DNA from: Sceloporus undulatus
Taxonomy: Eukaryota > Chordata > Lepidosauria > Squamata > Phrynosomatidae
Direction of reading: 5' to 3'
Length of the DNA: 64,000 nt
Assembly (NCBI RefSeq): GCF_019175285.1
Contig: NC_056528.1
Coordinates: 20,085,657-20,149,656, forward strand
The notes under the pieces are model-generated. The model saw only the letters and a program-made list of their open reading frames with translations, was not told the DNA's origin and did no database searches. This document shows, in pieces, positions 45,198-55,151 of this stretch (positions are counted from its first letter, which is position 1; the number at the start of each line of letters is the position of its first letter). The position numbers were made by a program, and so were the translations under genes.

Positions 45198-45538
45198 CAG
45201 TGGGCCCTCCATTTGCTGAGGTTAGGGGCACAAAATCCTCGTGAATGTGGAAAAACCACAAATAAAAAACACTATTTAACCTGAGAGAACACCTCTCTTG
45301 GAGTCTCTAAGTCCTCCAGTGCAACTCTGCCAGAGGTTGACCATAGAATCACACCAGAAGACCTGCAAATGGCTAGGGAAGTGTTTTCTCTAGTAACCTC
45401 TAGGTCCTCCAGAGCAACTCTATGGTTAACTTCCAGCAAGTTGTGCTGGAGGACCTAGATTCCTAGAGAGAATGTATTAATCAAATCCAAATAACCAAAT
45501 CCACAAAAGTCAAAGGTGCAAATGTAGAGGGCCAACTG
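45198..45538. repeat. MITE family C, complete copy
   Basis: 341 bp. Ends cagtgggccctccatttgct and tgtagagggccaactg. Inside are aaaaccacaaataaaaaaca and repeated cctccagtgcaactctg blocks. Confidence 0.75.
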
Positions 45539-46100
45539 TACAGCCTTAAAATCCTTAGGAAACCTACTCTTCCATGATTGGGGGTTTGGATACGCGAACA
45601 TTGGTCTATAGCCTCACCAAGGAGGAGGCCCAGAAGCCTCTAAATGCTCTTGGCACAATCTTAAATGTTTGCAACTATCATCACTGACCAAAAAAGGCAC
45701 TCCATAGTCTATATACTCTGCCCTGGTTAGTCCTAACCAGAGCCGACTTATTGAATCCATAGGATTTATTTATATGTTGATTCACCATTCACTGATCCAA
45801 CAGGACTACTCTAGTTGGGACTAACCAGTACGATTCAGGACTACATGAACTGGAATTCTTAAAATCATACTGGGAAGGGTAACAGGGAAATGTATGCAAT
45901 GGAACAAAGTAAGGCTGGAATCCTGTTAATAGGTTTCAGTAGGTCCAGAGGATGGCAAATATTTTGCTGTGCTGAACTAAGGAGGATTACAGCCTTAAGT
46001 AACGTCCATGTTAGTTCTAGTTTCATTGTCAAGAGGGGCGGAGGTGGAAAAAAGGAACCATTCCAGCAAATCTCAGATGTTACACTGTAATGCTCTAAAG
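45539..46100 (-). other. TOR1B downstream flank
   Basis: No repeat recognised. AATAAA on the minus strand lies at 45765-45770, about 1 kb past the TOR1B stop. Confidence 0.4.
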
Positions 46101-46102
46101 AC

Positions 46103-46240
46103 CAGTGCTTTTCAATTTCGGCCCTCTAGATATTGTTGGAATTTCAACTTCCAGAGGTTCCAGCCAAAATGGCCAAGGCACAAGGAATTCTGGGACCTGA
46201 AGTCTAATCTATCTGGAAGAAGAAAGGCTGACAATCACTG
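46103..46240. repeat. hAT-like MITE with near-perfect 8-bp duplication
   Basis: Starts cagtgcttttcaatttcgg and ends aggctgacaatcactg. Flanks ctaaagac and ctacagac match in 7 of 8 bases. Inner core aacttccagaggttcc pairs with aattctgggacctgaag. Confidence 0.65.
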
Positions 46241-46731
46241 CTACAGACTACTGGTCTAAATCTGACTATTTAGTGCCACTAGAACATATCCACTGAATCA
46301 ACTGCACATGGGGAAATATCACTCATTCAATGGGTCTACTCTAGTTGGGACTCACAATAGGATTCAGGGTAACATCTTGGTAGGAATCATTTCACTGTCT
46401 GGATGCTAGCGGACTTAAACTTACATCATTCCATGGCCTTAGGTGTGCTGGATAAGGCTGCTGGGATATGAAGTCCCACAACATCTAGGACGCTATGACA
46501 TTTCCAACCCAACTGAGTCCTAACATTCACTAAGATTTCTATAGAAAGAATTACAACATTTGATGACCAAACAGGAAAAACACTGGATTTGGGAGAGGGA
46601 AGGGTGACTATAAAAACCCACCAGCAACTAGAAGTCTAAAAAATGTTTGAAAGTGCAAATCCATAGATTTTCCTTGTTTCAAAAGTGCTCCAGTAGTGGC
46701 TCCAAGAAATCCTTCATCATCCACTTCCTAG

Positions 46732-46737
46732 TTTAAT
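46732..46737 (-). terminator. TOR1B: Candidate TOR1B poly(A) signal (ATTAAA)
   Basis: TTTAAT on the plus strand, 37 bp beyond the TOR1B stop. A very short UTR would result. The alternative is AATAAA at 45765-45770. Confidence 0.3.
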
Positions 46738-46773
46738 GTTGTAAAAGGAGAGGAGAAAAATCCTAAAGCCACC

Positions 46774-47015
46774 TCAATAGAAATCCAACTTGGTCTGCAC
46801 TGTTTTGCAGCCTTTATCGGAGTAGATCCGCTCGTCTTTCGGGAAAAAGGTCATCTCGTCGGCCACCTTTTGAACCACCTCCTCATCGATGGGGTTGCCA
46901 CGGGATTTCATCTCTGCCCGGATGCACATTTTCACATGTTTGTACTCCAGGGGAAGGAAGGGCACAAAGTAATCAATGAGGTTTCGATCGATGAGGCTGC
47001 TATGCCAGAGACCAC
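46774..47015 (-). CDS. TOR1B: TOR1B exon 5 and stop
   Basis: [20 protein letters not shown] through [19 protein letters not shown] to [13 protein letters not shown]. Acceptor ccctag. Confidence 0.96.
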
Positions 47016-50000
47016 CTAGGGAAAACACAGAATCAGGGTAAGAAGGAGATGGTAGGGTCATCACTGGCATACCCTTCACCATTTCACCATGAAAACCAAA
47101 ACACAGGTGGCCAAGCAATATCAGAGTGTGATCATGATGTTAAAAGTTATTAATGAGGAAGACACGCAAGTTAGGAGGGACTGCAGCGGTTTGCTTTTGC
47201 CTGAGCCTCCTGGGAAGGACAAGATTTTATGCCATTCTGTCCTTTCCCCGCAATTAAATTAATCGTGAACTACTTTTGCACATTGAACTCACTGTGCAGC
47301 AATAGAAATGAGTTGAGGACAAAGGGGGAAAGGTGGAGGGAGGAGACACAAACTGGGACATTTTAAAAGGAGCTGAAAAAGTAGGATGACAGAGGAGCAA
47401 CCAGGACTTTTAATGCCAAACTGGGACAAATGGAGGGTACACACTGGCATTGCATGGACAATGCTTCTTAGCCTAAAATGGAGGGTGGGCAACTATAGGA
47501 TACTAGGGAGGTTACATTAGCCCCCTGGAGATCTTCGAGAGCCAACACCCCCTGCACTCAATACATATTTGCCCCCTAAAAGGAACACAGCAATAAGCAA
47601 CACTCACTGTTCTTGTTGTTAAAAACGCCGACGGATAACACCGGCTCTAGATCTTTCAGCTGGATCTTTTCCCTGTCCTGTCCTCTCCTCCAAAAGTCTA
47701 GGGCCACTTTTGTGATGAGGTCGCCTCCTGCGTTACTGCGAGAAAAAGGAACAAGAAAACAAAATATACGTGGCATTAACAATCCATAACCACAAGGATG
47801 ACAACACTATCACTGGATTCCTCTCTTTCTTCTTGAATTGTGAACTCAGCAGTGCAAACCTCTTATCATATCCAGGTATAGTAGTGTTGGCCATGTAGCA
47901 AAGTACAATAACATCCAAAATCCAAAGAACAAGGATAAATGTATTGGCCAACCAAAACGCATAAAATACATGAAGAGGTCTTCATATTGGTGACAGAGGT
48001 GGGGATAAATGGAGTCCTCACAGTTGCACTGGCAAAAGTAGCTACAATGATGGAGCTCCATTGTTCTAGCTTTGTCTGACGATACAGAATTTTGGACCAG
48101 GTTTGCAGATGTTTTTGGGGGGTCTCCCAGCAGGCCATATGTAACCTCTGGGCCTGCAATGCTCACCCCTAGTTCTGATGCTCCAGCCAAGCATAGGACA
48201 TGTCAGCCCACTGGAGAGAATCCCAAGCAGCCAGGACTCAGTAAAAATGTTCATTGTGACCTGTGAACCAAGCAGACGCCACCAACCTGAGAAAGACGAA
48301 CATGGCTCTTCGGTAGGAGATGCCGTCGATGTTATCATAGTAGTCGAGGAAAGGCTTGATGGCATCGATCAGTCCCGGGTGGAGCTTGTCCATTTCGTCA
48401 AAGATGAAAACAGACCGGGCGCAAGCGCTGACGTTGCCCCGGATCCATTTCTGCAACTGGTCCTGAACCAAAACAGAGGAGACAACGTTGAATGCAACTG
48501 TGCTACAGCAAATACCAAAACCGTGGGTGCAAGGTTTGATTCACCGCTCAGCCATGAAACCTACTGGGTGAACTTAGGCAAGTCACATGCTCTCAGCCTC
48601 AGGGAAAGGCAATGGCAAGGTCACCCAGTGGTTTTACATGGCCGAGCCAGGATTCAAACTCTGGTTTCCAGATCTCAGTCCAACCCTCAAACCACGCTGG
48701 CTCTCCAACAGTGAATTAGACCTTCTTAAAAGAGGAAGATGGAAGGGTTCAGGTTTCACTTTTTATTCTCCTCTTTCCAACGCCTTTGTTTCCTTTCAGG
48801 CTTTACAATTAGAAACCACCGTGTTCAAGGATAACACCATAAAGGTTGCCAAGACATGCTCCTCCAACCACTTTTGCATTTCCTGCATCACATTTATTGG
48901 TGTTTTTGATCCTTTCAGTTTTGCCTTTTCTTTCCAACTCTTTCAGAGAAGCCGCCAAGGAGCATCCTCACCTGGTAGAGTTTGATCTGGTGATCGTGGG
49001 GGAAATGGAGCGTGGCGAGGAAAAGGTGGACAAACTTGCTCCTCAGACCCAACTTGTGGACGTTTTCGGCCACGATCTGGCTGACGAAGTTCTTGCCGGT
49101 GCCAGCCCAGCCGTGCAAGGAGAGCGCCAGGGGCTTCTTCGGGTTCGGATTGTTGACGAAACCGGACACGGCCTTCAGGACGACGTCTTTGGCGAGATGT
49201 TGGCCAAAGAGCTTCTCATCCAAGGCGTCCTTCAGAGCTATGGCAGAAATGGAGAAGGGGTCCATTAGCTGCCATGTTTGCAGGTTTTAACTGTACTGTG
49301 CTTTTAGACTCTAAGCCACTTTGAAGCCCAGTTTGGGGTAAAAAGTGGGGTGCTAATCATAAGCGAGTCAATGTTCTCTCTACAAACTCTCCCAAACTTT
49401 TGTCCCCCAGAATTCTGGGAGTTGCAATCCTATCTCTTTTCTCCCAAATATTCTGGGAGTGATAGTTCCCCCCCCCCCAAAAAAAATTCTGGAAGCTGCA
49501 GTCCTTTCCCCCCCCCCGAATTCTGGGAACTGCAGTCCTCCTCCTGAAGGATGCTGGGAGATGTAGTCTTCCACCTCCCAGGATGGTGGGAGCTGCAGTC
49601 CTCCTCCTCCAAGGATGCTGGAAGCTGCAGCCCTCCTGGGGCCTATAATCCTCATCCCCCAAGATGCTGAGACCTCCAATTCTCTACCTCCAGGATGCTG
49701 GGAGCTGCAGCCCTCTCCCCAGAATCCTGAGACCTGCAGCCCTCTCTCCCCTGCAAGGATTCTGGGAACTGCAGTACTCCTCCTTCACCCTTGGATGTTA
49801 GGAGCTGCAGTCCTCCCTCCCAGGATGCTGACAGCTGCAACTCTCTCCTCCCTAGGATTCTGGGACCAATAGTCCTCCTCCCCCCAATGATTCTGGGAAC
49901 TGCAGTCCTTCTTTACCATAGAATGCTGAGACCTGCAGCAGTCTCCTCCCCAGAATTGTGGGAGCAGCAATCCTCTCTCCAATCCAGGATGCTGGGACCT

Positions 50001-50711
50001 GTAGTCCTCCTCTTCCCCCAGAATGCTGGGACTTGCAGTTCAGTCCTCTCCCCAGAATTGTGGGAGCTGCAATCCTCTCTCCTCCCCAGGATGTTGGGTC
50101 CAGTAGTCTTTCTTTCCCACAAGAATTCTAAGGCCTGCAGTCCTCCTCCCTCCATGATGCTGGAACCTCCAGTCCTCTCCTCTTCCCAGGATTCTGGGAC
50201 GTGCAGTCCTCCTCCTCCCAAGGATTCTGGGAACTGCAGTCCTACTTCCCTCCAGGATGTTGGGAACTGCAACCCTCTCCTTCCCAGGATTCTGGGACCA
50301 GTAATCCTCTCCCCCCCAGGATACTGAAAGCTGCAATCCTTCTCCTCCCTAGAATTGTGGGAGCTGCAGTCCCTCTCCCACCCAGGATGCTGGATCCAGT
50401 AGTCCTCCTCCCTCTCAAGGATTCTGGGGCCTGCAGTCCTCCTGCCCTCCAGGAAGCCGGGACCTGCAGTCCAGTCCTCTCCCCAGGATGCTGGGAGCTG
50501 CAGTCCCTCTCCCCCGCCGCCTACCGTCCCCTCCGGGCTTGGGGTCCCCTTCTGCGGGGCAGCACTCGACGAAGCTGCAGTAGAAGCGGGGCGAGGAGAG
50601 GTAGCCGGTGAGGGCCGAGGCCGCCCCGATGGCCAGCCCCACGCTCAGCGGCTCCAGCGCCGCCACCGACCTCGAGAGAAGGAGAAGAAGCACCAGCAGC
50701 GCCTGCTCCAT
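46774..50711 (-). CDS. TOR1B: TOR1B (torsin-1B), five coding exons
   Basis: Torsin-1B is the close paralogue of TOR1A, an AAA+ ATPase of the ER lumen and nuclear envelope that works with LAP1/LULL1 and partly overlaps TOR1A function. Exons on the minus strand: 50711-50525, 49237-48972, 48462-48287, 47735-47608, 47015-46774, all GT-AG; 332 aa (human 336). Signal peptide [18 protein letters not shown], then [20 protein letters not shown], the TOR1B signature hydrophobic segment. Walker A GWAGTGKN with Lys111, Walker B IFDE with Glu174, sensor-2 [27 protein letters not shown] and [15 protein letters not shown] are TOR1B-type. The NIT sequon of TOR1A is absent (HQIKLYQ); NVS161 is kept. Start 50711 has a strong Kozak context (gccgccatgg); an in-frame ATG at 50834 would bury the signal peptide. 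Intact. Confidence 0.95.
47608..47735 (-). CDS. TOR1B: TOR1B exon 4
   Basis: 128 nt. [20 protein letters not shown] through [11 protein letters not shown]. Acceptor ctcgcag, donor AACA|gtgagt. Confidence 0.96.
47736..48286. other. TOR1B intron 3
   Basis: No family recognised. The stretch 47800-48100 has the feel of an old transposon, but I cannot name it. Confidence 0.35.
48287..48462 (-). CDS. TOR1B: TOR1B exon 3
   Basis: 176 nt. [20 protein letters not shown], Walker B, then [18 protein letters not shown]. Acceptor ggttcag, donor CTCAG|gttggt. Confidence 0.96.
48520..48708. repeat. Two half Sauria SINEs, head to head
   Basis: A sense piece (ggtttgattcaccgctcagc to gggaaaggcaatggcaa) meets an antisense piece (ggtcacccagtggttttaca to aaaccacgctggctct) at about 48620, in TOR1B intron 2. 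Confidence 0.72.
48972..49237 (-). CDS. TOR1B: TOR1B exon 2
   Basis: 266 nt. [20 protein letters not shown], Walker A, then [19 protein letters not shown]. Acceptor ctgccatag, donor CAG|gtgagg. Confidence 0.96.
49405..50515. repeat. Minisatellite in TOR1B intron 1
   Basis: About 34 units by eye, each roughly 28-35 bp, with consensus near ccaggatgctgggagctgca plus gtcctcctcc. GATGCTGG and GATTCTGG unit types alternate. It runs from deep in the intron to within a few bases of the exon 1 donor. It creates long spurious reading frames on both strands. Confidence 0.95.
50525..50711 (-). CDS. TOR1B: TOR1B exon 1
   Basis: Codons 1-62 plus one base: signal peptide, hydrophobic segment, [13 protein letters not shown]. 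Donor GACG|gtaggc, adjoining the minisatellite. Confidence 0.93.
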
Positions 50712-50850
50712 GGCGGCCCTGGGCTGCAATGCATTGCCCGCCTCCCGCAGAACTACACTTCCCGGCAGCCTCCGGGGCCACTTCCGCCCTTTCTCCGGCC
50801 ACTTCCGCCCGGTCTCTGTAAACCGCTCCGCCATCTTTGTCGAAGGCGGA
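50712..50850 (-). promoter_or_regulatory. TOR1B: TOR1B promoter
   Basis: Read on the plus strand: ZNF143/SBS-like aactacacttcccggcagcc then tccgg (50751-50775), two ETS sites cacttccgcc (50780-50789 and 50800-50809), and YY1-like ccgccatcttt (50828-50838). CpG-rich and TATA-less. The YY1 motif contains the upstream in-frame ATG. Confidence 0.7.
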
Positions 50851-50869
50851 AGTATCCCCCCATACAGTG

Positions 50870-51340
50870 TTATTATTAGCAGTTATTAGTAATTATTACA
50901 GTATTTTTTAGTTTATATATATTACTATTATATAAATTATTATATATTTTATAAATTATTTTTATAGATTATTATATGATTTCTGTACAAATGTTTCAAA
51001 GCAAATACTGTAATTTGTTTTGAAACATATTTCTGCAAAAATTATATAATAATTTATTAAAAAGGTTTTATTAAAATGTTATAATAATTTATGTAATAGT
51101 AATACATAATAAATTATATCATATTATAATATATTACAATATATCTTAATTTATATTTTATATAATATTATATATGTACATAATATTATATTTTATATAT
51201 AATATAAATTATTATTGTTGTTGTTATTAATTATATGATAATTTTGAAATTGTATAAATAATTATATAATTTAATAATAAACATAATAAAATGTATGTAA
51301 TAAACCAAGTTGTTACATTAAATTAATGTATATTTAGTTT
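50870..51340. repeat. Extremely AT-rich low-complexity tract
   Basis: About 470 bp built almost only of ATT, TATAA and AATTAT words, starting right after the TOR1B promoter. It has almost no G or C. Confidence 0.9.
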
Positions 51341-51875
51341 AATGTACGCTAAATTGTACATTAAACCAAATTAGCTAAGTTATGCCTTCTCGCATTTTTC
51401 ATTGATTTCTGACCTCTATTCATACTGTATAACCCAGGTTATGCCATTTTATTCTACTGTAATTATTTTACTAATTAATTTATTAATTTAAGGAAATTTG
51501 AATTGAAGTGACTATATTAAATTGTAGGATAAGTCCCTTGTAACAATTCTCTCTCAGATTCAATCTAATGCTAGGACATCATGGGAGTAATAGTCCACAA
51601 AAAGGTAACTTTCCCAAAGCGTACCTACAAGCCATAGGTCCAAAGAGCACATTTCCTGCACGTTTTCTACTGGGTTTTCCTTTAATCCCTGTGTAAACTA
51701 GGGACCACAAAAGCAAACATTGGGAAAGCCCTGTGTAAACTGTGAGAGGATCCGTAAAAAAACACATTTTTACTACAATGGAATAGAAATATTACCCTCA
51801 AGATTTCTAATCTAACCTAAACGAAGGTCATTTTTTCACTGGATATGTTGTGCTTGTGGGCATTGGTGTCTTTTA
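51341..51875. other. Intergenic, no feature
   Basis: A short near-repeat (tgtgtaaactagggaccaca / tgtgtaaactgtgag) occurs near 51690-51745. Nothing else seen. Confidence 0.4.
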
Positions 51876-52097
51876 GGCTGCATCCACACTGCAGAAATAA
51901 CCCACTTTGACACTGCTTTAACTGTGATGGTTTAATTCTATGGAATTCTGGGATTTGTAGTTTGCTGCAGTGTTGGAGATCCCTCCCAGAGAAGGTTAAA
52001 TATGCCACAAAACTACAATTTCCAAATTTCCGTAGCACTGAGCCATGGCAGTTAAAGTGATGCCAAACTGCATTATTTCTGCAGTGCGGATGCAACC
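51876..52097. repeat. MITE family A, full copy
   Basis: Starts ggctgcatccacactgcag and ends ctgcagtgcggatgcaaccc, 222 bp. One of the cleanest copies. Confidence 0.82.
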
Positions 52098-52159
52098 CTA
52101 ATTCCTTCTAAACTGGCAGGTGCTCATCAATGAATTTCTGCAGGGATAAATGCAAGGTG

Positions 52160-52756
52160 CTTGGTACTTGAGCAGTAAAAAAAGGGACTTGGGCAGTTAA
52201 AATGAAATGCACAGATTTAAAATGGGTGATACCTGGCTTGACATCAGTACATGCAAAAGGGATCTGGGAGTCTTAGTGGACCACAAGCTGAACATGAGTC
52301 AGCAGTGTGGTGCAGCAGCTTAAAGAGCCAACATGATCCTAGGTTGCACCAATAGTAGTGTTGAGACTGTGGGAAGTAATAGTATTATTGTATTCCGCTT
52401 TGCTCAGACCTCGCCTGGAATATTGTGTCCACTTCTGGGCACTACAATTCAAGAGAGATATTGTGTGTCCAGAGAAGAGTGACTGAAATGGTGAAAAGTC
52501 TGGAAACCACCAAGCCCTATGAGGAGCGGCTTAGAGAGCTGGGGATGTTTAGCCTGGAGAAGAGACGGTTAAGATGTGATATGATAGCCCTGTATAAATA
52601 TTTGAAGGGATGTTTTCTACTGCTCCAGAGAACAGGACCCGAAACAATGGGTGCAAGCTCCAAGAAAAGAGGTTCCAGCTCAACATTAGGAGGAACTTCC
52701 TGACAGTAAGAGCTGCTTAACAGTGGAAGACATTGCCTTAGAGAGTGGTGGAGTCT
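52160..52756 (+). repeat. CR1 LINE, sense, about 600 bp
   Basis: ctgggagtcttagtggacca, gcagacctcgcctgg-type block and tatgaggagcggcttagaga. It encodes [20 protein letters not shown] of the CR1 RT C-terminus. Confidence 0.87.
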
Positions 52757-52787
52757 TGACCACTGGGCAGTTTAGAGATCTTGACCA

Positions 52788-53024
52788 CTGGGGCAATGTG
52801 GTGTAATGGTTTCGGTGTTGGACTAGGACACTGGGAGACTAGAGTTCAAATTTTGGCTTGGCCATGGAAACCCACTGGGTGACCTTGGGCAAGCAACACT
52901 CTCTCAGCCTCAGGATAGCAACAACAAACCCCTTCTGAAGAAACTTCCCAAGAAAACCCTACGATAGGGTTGCCGTGTTGCCCGAAGTCAGAAGCGACTT
53001 GAAGACATGCAATGACAGCAACAA
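52788..53024 (+). repeat. Sauria SINE, sense, full
   Basis: A-box tggtgtaatggttt, body ggaaacccactgggtgacct, tail cgacttgaagacatgcaatg. Confidence 0.85.
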
Positions 53025-53484
53025 ACCTCTCACAATAGTATTGAGTTTATACATAAATCAAGCCTTGGCTTTGCACAGTTAGTTGTGAATTTTTATTTTA
53101 AAAGAAAGCCTCTTAAAGCTAGATGCTACATGTTTGAATGCAGCATGTAGTTCGACCAATGCCAGGATCCCATTTTAACTGCTGTTTATCCAAACCAAAA
53201 ATTGGGGTGATGTTCACAGAAGAAGCCAGGAGGTATATGAGTCACTTGGGTTTGCTGTCTAGCCATTGCTTTAATGGGGCCATCATCATCTTAATCATCA
53301 TCGTCTTTGTAACTCTTGCAAATGTACCCCTGGGGCATAGGTTCAGCTCAGGTTCATAAGACAGTCATCCCCATAAACCTCTTTTACTGCCAGCGTTTTA
53401 AACCATGCTGGAACAGGAGAGGTCACTATGAAGAAACAGCTGTGCATGGCTTTTTTTTAGTGCAATACGTGCATGCTGCATGTG
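53025..53484. other. Intergenic, no feature
   Basis: Only a short ATC run near 53281-53304. Confidence 0.4.
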
Positions 53485-53695
53485 CTGCTTGCCTTCAAAT
53501 TGTTCGCGACTCATGGCGATCCTAAGTCAAACCTGTCACGAGATTTCCTTGGCAAGATTTTGTTCCAAAGAGGTTTCCCATTCCCTTCCCCTGAGGCTGA
53601 GAGAGTGTGACTTGCCCAAGTGGGTTTTATTGCTCAACCGTGGTCTCCAGAGCCATAGTCCAACACCCAAACCAATATGCCATGCTGACTCCCTC
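53485..53695 (-). repeat. Sauria SINE, antisense
   Basis: cttgccttcaaattgttcgc through ccctgaggctgagagagtgt to ccaatatgccatgctgac. Confidence 0.82.
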
Positions 53696-53894
53696 CTGTG
53701 CTGTGCAGGAGGTTTGATTTGATGGACGCAGAAACCCTTTCCAATTCTAGGACCCTCTGATTCTATAGGCTGCTGCATCTGCATTGCAGAAATAATGCAG
53801 TTTGACCCCTCTCTAACAGCCATGGCTCCATGCTTTGGAATCTTGGAATCTATAGCTTGTTGGACCACCAGAGCTCTCTGAAAGAGAAGGCTAA

Positions 53895-54126
53895 GGGCCT
53901 GAACAGACAGGCCAAAATAAACCTGCCTAGGGTCACTTTGGCATGCTGTTTAAATGACACATGCATCTTAAGAGGCCAGAAGTTGCGTCAAAGCTGCACT
54001 GCGGTCCTTAGGACTGGAGCATGGCTTTGGCACGGCTTCCAGCCTCTTAGGATGCATGCATGATTTAAACAGCACACTTCCAAAGTTACCCGAAGCAGCT
54101 TTATTTTGGTCTGTTTGTTTGGGCTC
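53895..54126. mobile_element. MITE family B with TAA target duplication
   Basis: 232 bp, starts gggcctgaacagacaggcc and ends tctgtttgtttgggctc, flanked by TAA at 53892-53894 and 54127-54129. The 3-bp duplication and GGGCC start suggest PIF/Harbinger (inference). Confidence 0.78.
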
Positions 54127-54133
54127 TAAGTGT

Positions 54134-54358
54134 CTCATTGCTCCTGTGTGCCTTCAAGTCATTTCCAACTTATGGCACCTCTAAAGGTGAGCCTATCATG
54201 AGGTTTTCTTGGCAAGTGTCTTCAGAGCAGGTTTGCCATTGCCATCCTCTGAAAGAGTGTGACTTGCTCAAGATCACCCAGTGGGTTTCCATGGCTGAGC
54301 GGGGATCTGAACCCTGGTCTCCAGAGTCGTAGCCTAGCATTCAACCCACACTGGTTCC
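54134..54358 (-). repeat. Sauria SINE with aagtgt duplication
   Basis: Antisense, gtgccttcaagtcatttcca to cacactggttcc, flanked by aagtgt at 54128-54133 and 54359-54364. Confidence 0.85.
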
Positions 54359-54791
54359 AAGTGTATCACAAAACTACAGATCCCAGGATTCCGTAGCATG
54401 GAGCCATGGCAGTTAAAGTGGTGCCAAACTGCATTATTTCTGAAGCCCAAGAGTCAAACAGAGAAGAGTTAATACCTCCTACAGGGCTAGGCTAACCTTT
54501 CAGAATAGGTAACTCTCCTGTTTCTCTTTTCCAGCTCAGATTGGGTTACAAACCTGGGGAAAGAAACAGAGAGAGAGAGAATAAAGACAGAGACGGAAAG
54601 AGAGAGACACAGTATTTTGGAGCCATCAGCAATGGACTAAAGTACCTGGCCAGGTGAGGGACCTTTTTGCTTTGTTATACGTTTTCCCTATCCTTCTTCA
54701 GGACATCAGCTGCATTTTAGGCTTAGGCACTAAGAAAATGGGGATGGAAATTTCTCACTGTCTCATTTGTGGTTTTCAGTCTCTAAACCCT

Positions 54792-55003
54792 TTGTGTGCC
54801 TTTAAGTCGTTTCCGACTTCTGCTGACCTTTAAGCGAACATATCATAGGGTTTTCTTGGCAAATTTCTTCAGAGAAGGTTTGCCATTGCCATCCTCTGAG
54901 GCTGAGAGAGCGTGACACCCATGGGTTTCCATGGCCAAGCGGGATTCGAACCCCGGTCTCCAGAGTCGTAGTCCAACACTCAAACCACTATGCCACACTG
55001 GCT
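54792..55003 (-). repeat. Sauria SINE with 11-bp target duplication
   Basis: Antisense, full length, flanked by ctctaaaccct at 54781-54791 and 55004-55014. B-box visible as gattcgaaccccgg. Confidence 0.9.
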
Positions 55004-55151
55004 CTCTAAACCCTAAATAGCACTGTTTCTCCTCCAAAATGTGAATATTCAACACTTTAATTGCAGTAGCAAGCAGCAGCAATGAAGATTATACTATTAG
55101 GCACTTTCTTGTTTTATTCATTGCATATAGATTTTAGGTGCATCCACTGAG

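Larger units (their letters stand above)
53768..54447. repeat. MITE family A split by two later insertions
   Basis: Left half 53768-53894 (ggctgctgcatctgcattgc to gaaagagaaggctaa). Right half from about 54365 (caaaactacagatcccagg to ttatttctgaagcc). The two inserts are listed separately. Confidence 0.82.

Noticed and set aside
48846-49268. 140-codon plus-strand frame
   Set aside because: It is the antisense of TOR1B exon 2, whose high GC keeps the opposite strand open.
49791-50327. 178-codon plus-strand frame (and 119- and 101-codon minus-strand frames) with repeated LG-VVLL/PRILG motifs
   Set aside because: They are translations of the TOR1B intron 1 minisatellite. Frames stay open on both strands because the unit lacks stops, not because of selection.
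49405-50515. CRISPR-like array
   Set aside because: Units are tandem with no unique spacers and the host is a vertebrate; it is a minisatellite.
46774-50711. Minus-strand torsin as TOR1A and plus-strand torsin as TOR1B (human order)
   Set aside because: Diagnostic residues ([29 protein letters not shown] in the minus copy; MDKMHAG and a KLDFYYDL end in the plus copy) support the opposite naming.
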